Assembly: GCF_022662535.1 (NCBI RefSeq) | Contig: NZ_JAKQYM010000003.1 | Span: forward strand, 1-64,000 | DNA: 64,000 nucleotides | Direction of reading: 5' to 3' | Origin: Polaribacter marinus | Lineage (GTDB): Bacteria > Bacteroidota > Bacteroidia > Flavobacteriales > Flavobacteriaceae | Part shown: piece by piece, positions 54,892 through 63,080 of the stretch | Layout: the number at the start of each line of letters is the position of its first letter | How positions within the stretch are numbered: position 1 is the first letter of the stretch | Made by a program: the position numbers and the translations under genes | Notes under the pieces: generated by a model | Database searches by the model: none | Told to the model about the DNA's origin: nothing | The model's input: only the letters and a program-made list of their open reading frames with translations

Positions 54892-56013
54892 ATGAAAACA
54901 ATACTATACATCATACAAAAAGAATTTAAGCAAATCTTTAGAAATAAAGGCATGCTTCCTATCATTTTTGTGTTGCCATTATTACAGCTAGTAATTTTAT
55001 CAAATGCGGCTACTTTTGAAGTAAAAAATATCAAATTTGGTTATATTGATAACGATCATACATCAACATCTCGTGACTTGGTCGAAAAATTTAATGCATC
55101 TACTTATTTTAATGTTTTAACCAATTTTTCTTCAGAAGCATTGGCAAGTGCTGCAATGTTAAATGGAGAAGTAGATGTTGTTTTGCAAATTCCGCAGTAT
55201 TTTGAAAGAGATTTACAAAAAGAAAAGCACAATAGTTTAGGAGTTAGTATTAATGCTATAGATGGCGCAGCAGCAGGTGTAGAAAATGTATATGTTACAC
55301 AAATTGTACAAGGTTTTAATCAAAATATAAAAGTAGATGTTTTACAAGTTTCTGATAAACAAATGCAAGCTATTCGTATAGAAACGATTCCTTTGTTTTG
55401 GTATAACAAAACCTTAAATTATAAAACATTTATGGTTCCAGGGATATTGGTTTTGTTGGTTACAATGATTACTTTGTTTCTGTCGGGAATGAATATCGTT
55501 AGAGAAAAAGAAATCGGAACCTTAGAGCAAATTAACGTAACACCAATTAAAAAGAGTCAGTTTATTATCGGAAAACTCTTTCCCTTTTGGCTAATAGGTA
55601 TGGGTTTATTAACTGTTGGTTTACTCTTAGCAAAACTCATATTTAATGTTCCTATGATTGGTAGTTTACCATTAATGTATTTCTATACTTCCATTTATAT
55701 TTTGGTGATCTTAGGCATTGGTTTATTTATTTCTAATTTTACAGATACCCAGCAACAAGCCATGTTTATCGCTTGGTTTTTTACTGTTATTTTTATTTTA
55801 ATGAGTGGTTTATTTACGCCCATTGAAAGTATGCCAAAATGGGCGCAAACCATTACAGAATTTAATCCAATAAAATATTTTGTGCAAGTAATGCGTATGG
55901 TGATGTTAAAAGGTTCTGACATTAATGACATTCTTCCACAGTTGTTAAAAACAGCATTTTATGCTTTTATAATGAACGGTTTAGCCGTGTGGAGTTACAA
56001 GAAAACAAATTAA
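54892..56013 (+). CDS. ABC-2 type transporter permease (second)
   Basis: About 373 residues with the same architecture as the preceding permease: N-terminal helix LPIIFVLPLLQLVILSN, an extracytoplasmic domain, then REKEIGTLEQINVTPIKKSQFIIGKLFPF and five helices. The start is ATG 54892 (MKTILYIIQKEFKQIF). It ends ten bases before the Crp/Fnr-type site of the next gene. 147 bases separate it from the first permease gene, an unusually loose spacing for this operon. Confidence 0.9.
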   Translation: MKTILYIIQKEFKQIFRNKGMLPIIFVLPLLQLVILSNAATFEVKNIKFGYIDNDHTSTSRDLVEKFNASTYFNVLTNFSSEALASAAMLNGEVDVVLQIPQYFERDLQKEKHNSLGVSINAIDGAAAGVENVYVTQIVQGFNQNIKVDVLQVSDKQMQAIRIETIPLFWYNKTLNYKTFMVPGILVLLVTMITLFLSGMNIVREKEIGTLEQINVTPIKKSQFIIGKLFPFWLIGMGLLTVGLLLAKLIFNVPMIGSLPLMYFYTSIYILVILGIGLFISNFTDTQQQAMFIAWFFTVIFILMSGLFTPIESMPKWAQTITEFNPIKYFVQVMRMVMLKGSDINDILPQLLKTAFYAFIMNGLAVWSYKKTN

Positions 56014-56022
56014 AAAATTTGT

Positions 56023-56066
56023 GTAACAAAAGTTACTGTATAGCTCTTACAAAATAACAACCTTTA
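56023..56066 (+). promoter_or_regulatory. Crp/Fnr-type site GTAACaaaaGTTAC with weak -7 box, SQR-like gene promoter
   Basis: A perfect palindrome is at 56023-56036 (centre 56029.5). AACCTTTA, a weak match to TAnnTTTG (four of the six fixed or near-fixed bases), is at 56059-56066, exactly at the 29.5 bp spacing seen at the other sites. The inferred 5' leader to the ATG at 56166 is about 95 bases. Confidence 0.68.
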
Positions 56067-56165
56067 CAGTGTAATTAAGATGTTTATCTTGCCTATAGTC
56101 AAATTGATAGGTAATTTTTTACCCTTAGTTATTGAACTGATTTAAAAACATAAAACCACAAAAAA

Positions 56166-57623
56166 ATGTCTAAAATTGTCATTTTAGGGGCTGGAATTTC
56201 TGGCCATGTAGCAGCCACACATTTACGTAGAAAATTGTCAAAAAAACACGAAGTTGTTGTTGTTTCACCTAACAGTAATTATCAGTGGATTCCATCTAAT
56301 ATTTGGGTTGGAATAGGAAGAATGAAATCCGAAAAAATATTGTTTCCATTAGCTCCTTTATATAAAAGAAAAGGAATTCAATTTAAGCAAGCAAAAGCAA
56401 TTTCATTTTTTCCTGAAGGAGATAAAACGGAAGAGAAACCTTACGTTTTATCAGAATATGTTGTTGGAGAAAATAAAGGGAGTCAAGAAAAAGTAACTTA
56501 CGATTATCTGATTAATGCAACGGGTCCGAAGTTAAATTTTGAGGCAACAGAAGGTTTAATTCCTGGTAAAAATAAAGCTTATTCTGTATGTACTTATACG
56601 CATGCAGATCATGCCTGGGAAGGTTTGCGTAAAGTTATTGAAGAAATGAAAGCTGGTAAGAAAGCGAAAATTTTAATCGGTACCGGGCATGCAAAGTCAA
56701 CTTGTCAAGGCGCTGCTTTTGAGTATATTTTAAATGTAGAGAAAGAATTACGCAGACATAATGTACGAGATATGGCTGAGGTTACTTGGATTTCTAATGA
56801 ATATCAATTAGGCGATTTTGGAATGGATGGAATGTTGTTGAGTTATGGAAGCTTGACGATGAAATCTCATGAAATGATTGAAATGATTTTTGAAGATAGA
56901 GATATTAAGTGGATACTTGGAGCTGGAGTTAATAAGATAGAAGATGGTGTTGCGCATTATGAAAATTTAGAAGGAGAACAAAAGTCAGAAACCTATGATT
57001 TTGCTATGTTAATTCCATCATTTTCTGGTCATGGGTTTAAGGCTTATGATAAAAATGAAAATGATATCACAGGAAAACTCTTTAAAGGTTTTATGATTGT
57101 AGATGCAGATTATACATCAAAACCATACGAAGAATGGTCTGTTAAAGATTGGCCAGAGACGTATCAGAATCCAAATTATAAAAATATTTTTGCACCAGGA
57201 ATTGCATTTGCACCTCCACACGCTATTTCTAAACCTAGAAAAAGTAAAAACGGAACCGATATTTGTCCTGCTCCTCCACGTACAGGAATGCCATCGGGTA
57301 TTACGGCAAAAATTGTTGCAGATAATATTATAGACTCTATAAAAAACGGAAAAGAAACTTTAAATCATAAAGGAAGTTTAGGAAATATGGGAGCTGCTTG
57401 TATTGCTTCTGCTGGTTTTGGAATGACAACAGGTAGTGGTGTAAGTATTACAACGTATCCTATTGTTCCTGATTATGAAAAATATCCAAAAACACAAGGA
57501 AGACAGTTAGGGAAAACCTTTGGAGATATTGGTTTAGCAGGACATTGGTTAAAATTAGCATTACACTATGCTTTTATTTATAAGGCAAAAATGAAACCAT
57601 TTTGGTGGTTGATTCCAGAATAG
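56166..57623 (+). CDS. Sulfide:quinone oxidoreductase-like FAD-dependent oxidoreductase
   Basis: 485 residues of the NAD(P)/FAD-dependent disulfide-reductase superfamily. The FAD Rossmann motif is GAGISG (8-13), a second nucleotide-type segment is LIGTGHAKSTCQGAA, and the NIFAPGIAF FAD loop is present. Cysteines 142, 180, 367 and 412 are candidates for the redox pair; 180 and 367 are placed much as in sulfide:quinone oxidoreductases. The C-terminal amphipathic region (HWLKLALHYAFIYKAKMKPFWWLIPE) suits membrane association. I call it SQR-like; flavocytochrome c sulfide dehydrogenase-type or other quinone reductases are possible. The last codons form the first unit of a 33-bp tandem repeat. Confidence 0.82.
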   Translation: MSKIVILGAGISGHVAATHLRRKLSKKHEVVVVSPNSNYQWIPSNIWVGIGRMKSEKILFPLAPLYKRKGIQFKQAKAISFFPEGDKTEEKPYVLSEYVVGENKGSQEKVTYDYLINATGPKLNFEATEGLIPGKNKAYSVCTYTHADHAWEGLRKVIEEMKAGKKAKILIGTGHAKSTCQGAAFEYILNVEKELRRHNVRDMAEVTWISNEYQLGDFGMDGMLLSYGSLTMKSHEMIEMIFEDRDIKWILGAGVNKIEDGVAHYENLEGEQKSETYDFAMLIPSFSGHGFKAYDKNENDITGKLFKGFMIVDADYTSKPYEEWSVKDWPETYQNPNYKNIFAPGIAFAPPHAISKPRKSKNGTDICPAPPRTGMPSGITAKIVADNIIDSIKNGKETLNHKGSLGNMGAACIASAGFGMTTGSGVSITTYPIVPDYEKYPKTQGRQLGKTFGDIGLAGHWLKLALHYAFIYKAKMKPFWWLIPE

Positions 57624-57710
57624 GAATCAAACTAAACTAAGTAGATTCCAGAATAGGAATCAAACTAAACTAAGTAGATTCCAGAGTAGGAATCAAACGA
57701 AACAGATTCC
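57611..57710 (+). repeat. 33-bp tandem repeat with internal hairpins at the 3' end of the SQR-like gene
   Basis: Two identical 33-base units (57611-57643, 57644-57676) are followed by a diverged 28-base unit (57677-57704) and a partial GATTCC. Each unit holds the hairpin GATTCC-N6-GGAATC. The first unit includes the last three codons and TAG of the oxidoreductase, so the repeat arose by duplication of the gene's end. The units contain no spacers and are not a CRISPR. Confidence 0.95.
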
Positions 57711-57761
57711 TAAATAATTATCAGATAAAAAGATAGATTTCTTATTTAAAAATATAATATC

Positions 57762-57899
57762 ATGACACAAAGAATTTCAAAATATCAAAGGTTTAAAATG
57801 TCGAATCCCATCATTCAGTTTTTTAAGTTTATTTATTTAAGTATAAAAATAATGCTTGTTGTTGCTGGAGGACATGGAGGGACTAGAAAAGTAAACTGA
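57762..57899 (+). CDS. Small hypothetical protein (45 aa) with GGHGGTRK tail
   Basis: A 45-codon ATG-to-TGA frame encoding MTQRISKYQRFKMSNPIIQF, a hydrophobic stretch FFKFIYLSIKIMLVVAGG and the tail GGHGGTRKVN. The basic N-terminus and single helix suggest a membrane peptide. It lies between the tandem repeat and a terminator, in the same direction as the SQR-like gene, and may share its transcript. Only general recall suggests that similar short proteins occur in other flavobacteria; I cannot verify this. Confidence 0.6.
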   Translation: MTQRISKYQRFKMSNPIIQFFKFIYLSIKIMLVVAGGHGGTRKVN

Positions 57900-57934
57900 T
57901 GTGGTTGTCAGTTTTTAGTTGGTTTTTTTAATAG

Positions 57935-57967
57935 AAAAAGGGCATTAATTTTTTTAATGCCCTTTTT
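57935..57967. terminator. Bidirectional intrinsic terminator
   Basis: AAAAAGGGCATTAA and TTAATGCCCTTTTT pair over 14 bases around a T-rich loop. It lies between the SQR-like transcript and the convergent TonB-receptor gene. Confidence 0.92.
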
Positions 57968-57971
57968 CTTA

Positions 57972-60056
57972 TTAAAATTTATATTGAAGAAATGCAGTGA
58001 TGTTTCTTCCGGGTTCATTAATAGGAACTTTCCCGAAATTTGCTTGATTGTTAAAACTAAAGTTTAAATGATTGTTATATGTTTTATCAAACACATTTAG
58101 AGCGGCAACTCCTAAAGTAAATTTTTTAAATACTTCAGTACCAAAACGGATGTCTAAAGTTTGATATCCATCTGTTTTTGTTTCTCCATAACTTTCTGCA
58201 ATTTCATTTTGTTTACTGGTTAAGTTGTATTGAATATTTGCCCAAAAATCTGATTTTTTATACCCTACAGATAATTTTGAATTAAAAGGAGGTGTTAAAG
58301 GTAAAGATTCATCTAAATCTTGATTTCTTGCATATACATAAGCCATTTCTGCTTTGAAAAAATAATTGGTTAAAAAGTCTATTTGCACCATGGCTTCAAA
58401 ACCAGTTTTATAAGCATTATCTATATTTTGAAATACTTTTGGATGAATTGGTTCTGCCGTTGGCATATACTTTCTATTCTGACTTTCATCAACAATACCA
58501 ACAATATAATTTTGATATAAAGCATAATAAACGGATGCAGCATATGTTACTTTTTTATTATCGTTTATACCTTTAAAACCAATTTCAAATTGATTGTTTA
58601 CTTCGGCTTTTAAATTAGGGTTTCCAATATATTCATAAGGATCTTGCCCAATTGTAAAATGATTGATAAAACGTTCAATCATGTTTGCAGAGCGAACACC
58701 TCTTCCATAAGCAGCTTCTAAAACAAGGTTTTTTGAAATTATTCTCTTAACAGAAAGGGTACCACTTATGTTGTTTTCTGTGCGTTTTTTTAAGTTGTAC
58801 ATAAGAGCAAAATCATCTTCAGGATCATTAATGTCTGATACAACCATATCATAACGTAAACCTGCAGTTACAATTGTACTGTTATTTGCTTCCCATTTTG
58901 TTTCAGTAAAAAAGCCAAAATCATTTACATAAGCATCTTGCCAAACTTTATCAGTAAATTCCATTGGAGTTGCCAAAGTATTACCATTCATTTTTTTTAC
59001 CAACCTTGTTCTTTGTCCGTCTCTACTTACAAGCATTGCATCTAAGCCACTAAAAACATTCACGGTTTTAGATGGTTTCCAATTTAACTCAACTTTACCT
59101 CCCATAGTTGTTGCTTCTACTGCAGATGCAGCTTCTGTCATATTAAAAGTAGGCCTGTTGGTATTGGTCATCAAATGATCTACATAACTATAATACGTTT
59201 TTGCAGAAATGCTTTTTAAAGTTTCGCCTAAATCAGAAATCTTATAATCTAAAGAAATAATAGAACTATTATCATAATCGGTGTCCATAGGTAAACCAGC
59301 GTGTAAAACATCGCGCCCAAAAGATTGTTTCCAATTTAACTGTAAGCGTTCATTTTCTTTAAAGTTATATCCTAACTTTATTCCATAATCGGTACTTCTA
59401 AAAGAAGAAGGAATTTCATCATTATTTCCATCTTCATAATTTCCAAAATCTCTGTATCCAAAGTTTCCAACAATATCATATTTGTTTTGGATGTATTGAA
59501 GTTGTAACATGTTTACAAATGAATTTCCATTGGTTTCATAACCAGCTGAAGCTTTACCGTGAAAACCATGTTCTAGATAATTTGGATTTTTGCTTACCAA
59601 ATTAATAATACCACCAAAAGTAGCTCCATAACGAACGGTATAAGGACCTTTTATAACTTCAATTTTAGATATTTCTTCCGGAATTACATGTGTAGTAATT
59701 GGGTCCATTCTGTTTGGACAAGCGTGCATCGCTTTTGTTCCACCATCATATTGAATGTTTAATTGTTCGTATTGACTAGCTCTAAAAGAAGGATCTATAG
59801 CATAGTTTCCTCTTTTAATTACAGAAAATCCGTTTATATAATTAAATAAATCTGCAACATTTTTGGGTTGCACAATATTTTTATCATATTTATTAGATAC
59901 AATAGTGTGTATTGGATCTGTTTTTACATTTCCTGTTACAATAACTTCATCAAGTTTTATTCTTTTTATAGTATCTTTTTTCTTTTCTACTTTTTTTTGA
60001 GAAAAAGAGACACTAGAAATTAGTATGCATAGTAGCATACTGAAAAATGTTTTCAT
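57972..60056 (-). CDS. TonB-dependent receptor, OprC/NosA-like copper importer
   Basis: About 694 residues. The signal peptide (MKTFFSMLLCILISSVSFS) is followed by a short TonB-box-like stretch (DEVIVTG), the plug, and a 22-strand-type barrel ending in a C-terminal Phe (FLQYKF). The plug holds MHACPNRMDP (Cys113, Met117) and the barrel holds Met257 (LPMDTD) and DHLM (His294, Met296). The CxxxM and HxM motifs, about 180 residues apart, match the copper site described for Pseudomonas OprC. I chose ATG 60056 over an upstream start because it gives the signal peptide. It follows the CNGKC membrane-protein gene by 72 bases. Confidence 0.85.
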   Translation of the reverse strand: MKTFFSMLLCILISSVSFSQKKVEKKKDTIKRIKLDEVIVTGNVKTDPIHTIVSNKYDKNIVQPKNVADLFNYINGFSVIKRGNYAIDPSFRASQYEQLNIQYDGGTKAMHACPNRMDPITTHVIPEEISKIEVIKGPYTVRYGATFGGIINLVSKNPNYLEHGFHGKASAGYETNGNSFVNMLQLQYIQNKYDIVGNFGYRDFGNYEDGNNDEIPSSFRSTDYGIKLGYNFKENERLQLNWKQSFGRDVLHAGLPMDTDYDNSSIISLDYKISDLGETLKSISAKTYYSYVDHLMTNTNRPTFNMTEAASAVEATTMGGKVELNWKPSKTVNVFSGLDAMLVSRDGQRTRLVKKMNGNTLATPMEFTDKVWQDAYVNDFGFFTETKWEANNSTIVTAGLRYDMVVSDINDPEDDFALMYNLKKRTENNISGTLSVKRIISKNLVLEAAYGRGVRSANMIERFINHFTIGQDPYEYIGNPNLKAEVNNQFEIGFKGINDNKKVTYAASVYYALYQNYIVGIVDESQNRKYMPTAEPIHPKVFQNIDNAYKTGFEAMVQIDFLTNYFFKAEMAYVYARNQDLDESLPLTPPFNSKLSVGYKKSDFWANIQYNLTSKQNEIAESYGETKTDGYQTLDIRFGTEVFKKFTLGVAALNVFDKTYNNHLNFSFNNQANFGKVPINEPGRNITAFLQYKF

Positions 60057-60128
60057 TTCTATTAAGTTTAAATTTTGTAATAAAATATTATTTATAGCAA
60101 ACAAAATGCTATAAAACGAAATTTAAAA

Positions 60129-60503
60129 TTATCCTTTAGGTGGATGAAAACAGTTGTTTGTTATATGATAAGTATATAGATTTAAATAAGAAGAATATGG
60201 TTTTTTAAAATCTTTAATTTTGTTAAATGTATAAGATAAAGGCACATTGTTGTATAATAGTATGTCTTTAAGATCTATAAGTTGTATTGGTGGGTTTTCA
60301 TTGTTGTTACTAGAGTTTGTTATTTTTTTTAAATGACATTTACCATTACAAGCTAATTCTGGCTTGTCTTTGTTTTCGCAAAAAGCTTCTATAAAACCTT
60401 TTGTATCTAAATTAAAATAAGCATATACAATAGACACCCTTAAAGTATTGTATAAAACTAGAGCGCTTAAAGTAATAGCAAAAATAATTTTCCAGTTTTT
60501 CAC
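60129..60503 (-). CDS. Small membrane protein with C-x9-CNGKC motif
   Basis: 124 residues starting at GTG 60503. An N-terminal membrane helix (IIFAITLSALVLYNTLRVSIVYAYF) precedes a cysteine motif CENKDKPELACNGKCHLKK. A polar region follows, and the end is NNCFHPPKG. The closely spaced cysteines and the neighbouring OprC-like receptor suggest metal binding, perhaps copper. I know of no named family. It is upstream of the receptor on the same strand, so the two are likely co-transcribed from the shared divergent promoter region. Confidence 0.75.
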   Translation of the reverse strand: MKNWKIIFAITLSALVLYNTLRVSIVYAYFNLDTKGFIEAFCENKDKPELACNGKCHLKKITNSSNNNENPPIQLIDLKDILLYNNVPLSYTFNKIKDFKKPYSSYLNLYTYHITNNCFHPPKG

Positions 60504-60541
60504 AATTTCACAATTAAAAATATTTAATGTTTAATTCTTGA

Positions 60542-60615
60542 TAAAGGTCATTTAATATTTTATATTAGAGAGTAACAAATGTTACAGACAGAGGTCCTGT
60601 CAGGCCTTAATTTTG
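60542..60615. promoter_or_regulatory. Bidirectional Crp/Fnr-type site GTAACaaatGTTAC with boxes on both sides
   Basis: A perfect palindrome at 60572-60585 (centre 60578.5). On the plus strand TAATTTTG, a full match to TAnnTTTG, is at 60608-60615, spaced 29.5 bp. On the minus strand GACCTTTA (60549 to 60542) lies at the same distance. The site could therefore activate both the TolC-HlyD-RND operon and the CNGKC/copper-receptor pair. Confidence 0.72.
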
Positions 60616-60634
60616 CATTAAATTAATTGAACTA

Positions 60635-61942
60635 ATGATGAAAAACAAATTATTAATACTATCATTACTATTACTTACTTCCTTTTTAAGTGCTCAAGAA
60701 GTTATCTTGATTACTAAAAGTGATGTACTTTCTAAAGTAAAAGAAAATAACAACACTATAAAAATGTCTCAGCAAGATGTTTTGGTTGCAAAAGGAGATT
60801 ATAGACAAACAAATGCAGTGTTTTTGCCTAATATTACCGCAAGTCATACAGGTATTTCTACAACAAACCCTTTAATGGCTTTTGGGTCTAAATTAAATCA
60901 AGAAATATTGACATCTGCAGATTTTAATCCTGTATTATTAAACGATCCTACCACTACAAGAAGTTTTGCAACGAAGATAGAAATTCAACAACCCTTAATT
61001 AATTTAGATGGTTTTTATCAAAGAAAAGCAGCCAAAGCTAAAATGGATGCGATGTCTTTAAAAACAGAAAGAACCATTGATTATTTGTCTTTAGAGGTAA
61101 CAAAAGCATATATGCAATTACAGTTAGCTTACAAAGGACTTGCTGTTTTAGAGAGTGCTTTAGCAACAGCTAATGCTAATAAAAAAATGGCAGACAATAG
61201 TTTTAAACAAGGTTTTTTACAGCGTGCAGATGTTTTAAATATTGAAATAAGAGTTACGGAAGTTAAAAGTCAATTACAAACGGCAAAAAGTAATGTAGAA
61301 AATGCATCTAATTATTTGTCTTTTTTAATGAATGAGAAAAGCGATGTTATCTACAAACCAACAGAAAATTTAAAGGTTGCTAGTTTTAATATTGATGATA
61401 AGAAAATATCAGATAATAGAGCAGATATAAAAGCAATGGAGCTTGCTTTAAAAGGTTATGAAGCCATGAACAAAGCTGATAAAATGGCGTTTTTACCACG
61501 TTTAAATGCTTTTGGTAGTTATGAAATGTATGACAACAAAGTTTTTCAAGGTGATGCAAATGGATATTTAATTGGCGCACAATTAAGTTGGGATCTTTTT
61601 CAAGGTTCTAAGCGTTTTGGAAAAGCACAAAAAAGTAAAGCCGAATTTGAAAAATCGAAGTTAGAATACAATCAATATGTGTCTAAAAGTAATTTAGAAT
61701 TGAACAAAGTAAAACGCCAATTGGTAGATGCAAAAAATAGATTAGAATTAACCGATTTAGCTGTGCAACAATCTAAAGAATCTTTAAGAATTCGAAAAAA
61801 CAGATTTAAAGAAGGTTTAGAAAAAACGTCTGATTTATTATTAGCCGAAACGCAGTTTGCACAAAAACAATTAGAATATTATCAAACAATTTTCGAATAT
61901 AATTTTACACAAACATATTTAGAATTTTTAACCAAAGAATGA
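60635..61942 (+). CDS. TolC family outer-membrane channel (third in the window)
   Basis: 435 residues. The signal peptide (LLLLTSFLSAQE) is followed by coiled-coil TolC repeats (ILITKSDVLSKVKENNNTIKMSQ; FKEGLEKTSDLLLAETQFAQKQLEYYQTIFEYNF). It opens a tripartite efflux operon with the adaptor and RND permease that follow, under the bidirectional Crp/Fnr-type site. The length is normal. Confidence 0.9.
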   Translation: MMKNKLLILSLLLLTSFLSAQEVILITKSDVLSKVKENNNTIKMSQQDVLVAKGDYRQTNAVFLPNITASHTGISTTNPLMAFGSKLNQEILTSADFNPVLLNDPTTTRSFATKIEIQQPLINLDGFYQRKAAKAKMDAMSLKTERTIDYLSLEVTKAYMQLQLAYKGLAVLESALATANANKKMADNSFKQGFLQRADVLNIEIRVTEVKSQLQTAKSNVENASNYLSFLMNEKSDVIYKPTENLKVASFNIDDKKISDNRADIKAMELALKGYEAMNKADKMAFLPRLNAFGSYEMYDNKVFQGDANGYLIGAQLSWDLFQGSKRFGKAQKSKAEFEKSKLEYNQYVSKSNLELNKVKRQLVDAKNRLELTDLAVQQSKESLRIRKNRFKEGLEKTSDLLLAETQFAQKQLEYYQTIFEYNFTQTYLEFLTKE

Positions 61943-61997
61943 AAATAGATAGCAGTAAGCAGTCGCAGTTTTCAGTAAAAAAATAAAACCAAATTCA

Positions 61998-63080
61998 ATG
62001 AAAAAATACATACACATAATAGCATTCTTTACAACTTCTTTATTCTTAATGACGAGTTGTGGAAGTGAAGAAAAAAAGGTAGCAGTAGATACTACACCTG
62101 CAATTAAAATTTCAGTTAGCAAAGTTGCTGTAAATAGTAACAGCCCATTTTTGTCTGTAAGCGGAAAAATTCAAGCGTCTAATAGTGCAGATTTAAGCAC
62201 AAGAATGATGGGATATGTAAAAAAAGTACATGTAAATGTTGGAGATAAAGTTAGAAAAGGTCAGTTGTTAGTTGCTATAAATAATACCGATTTACAAGCG
62301 AAAAAAGCACAAGTAAATGCAGGAATTACACAAGCACAAACTACTTTTAATAACGCCGAAAAAAATTACAATCGCTTTAAAAATTTATTTGCAAGTAACA
62401 GTGTTACTCAAAAAGAAATGGATGATATGACTGCGAATTACGAAATGACAAAAGCGGGTTTAGAATCTGCAAAACAAATGAAAAATGAGATTAATGCTCA
62501 GTTTGCATATTCTAATATTACAGCTCCTTTTAGTGGTGTAATTACTAGCAAAAATATAGAAGAAGGTGATATGGCAAACCCAGGAATGCCATTAATTAGT
62601 TTAGAAACTCCTAAAGATTTTGAAGTTATAGCAATGGTACCTGAAACTGAAATTTCGCAAATTAAAAAAGGAACAATTGTAAATGTCTTGGTAAAAGCAA
62701 TTAACAAAACAATTAAAGGAAAAGTTGCTGAGGTAAGTACTTCTGCTAAAAATACTGGTGGACAATATTTAGTAAAAATCAATCTAGATAAAACAGAGGC
62801 GCCTATTTTATCGGGGATGTTTTCTACGGTTCAGTTCCCTGTAAAAAGAGAAGTAAAATCGGAGATGGTTTTGATTCCTACAGAAGCAATTGTAAAAAAT
62901 GGTCAATTATCGGGTGTTTATACAGTAAGTCAGAGTAATACAGCATTATTACGTTGGTTGCGTTTAGGAAGGACTTATGGAAATAAGGTAGAGGTTTTAT
63001 CGGGTTTAAATGTAGATGAATCTTACATTGTTTCGGCAGAAGGGAAGTTGTTTAATGGAGCTAAAGTTAGTGTTCAGTAA
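61998..63080 (+). CDS. Efflux RND transporter periplasmic adaptor subunit (lipoprotein)
   Basis: 360 residues. The lipobox ends LMTSCGS (Cys21). The lipoyl halves are MMGYVKKVHVNVGDKVRKGQLL and ITAPFSGVITSKNIEEGDMANPGMPL, separated by a coiled-coil hairpin. A beta-barrel domain and a membrane-proximal domain (SAEGKLFNGAKVSVQ) complete it. The 55-base gap after the TolC gene contains CAGT-rich low-complexity sequence. Confidence 0.9.
   Translation: MKKYIHIIAFFTTSLFLMTSCGSEEKKVAVDTTPAIKISVSKVAVNSNSPFLSVSGKIQASNSADLSTRMMGYVKKVHVNVGDKVRKGQLLVAINNTDLQAKKAQVNAGITQAQTTFNNAEKNYNRFKNLFASNSVTQKEMDDMTANYEMTKAGLESAKQMKNEINAQFAYSNITAPFSGVITSKNIEEGDMANPGMPLISLETPKDFEVIAMVPETEISQIKKGTIVNVLVKAINKTIKGKVAEVSTSAKNTGGQYLVKINLDKTEAPILSGMFSTVQFPVKREVKSEMVLIPTEAIVKNGQLSGVYTVSQSNTALLRWLRLGRTYGNKVEVLSGLNVDESYIVSAEGKLFNGAKVSVQ

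Noticed and set aside
57611..57710. CRISPR array
   Set aside because: The units are directly joined with no spacers, and no cas genes are present.
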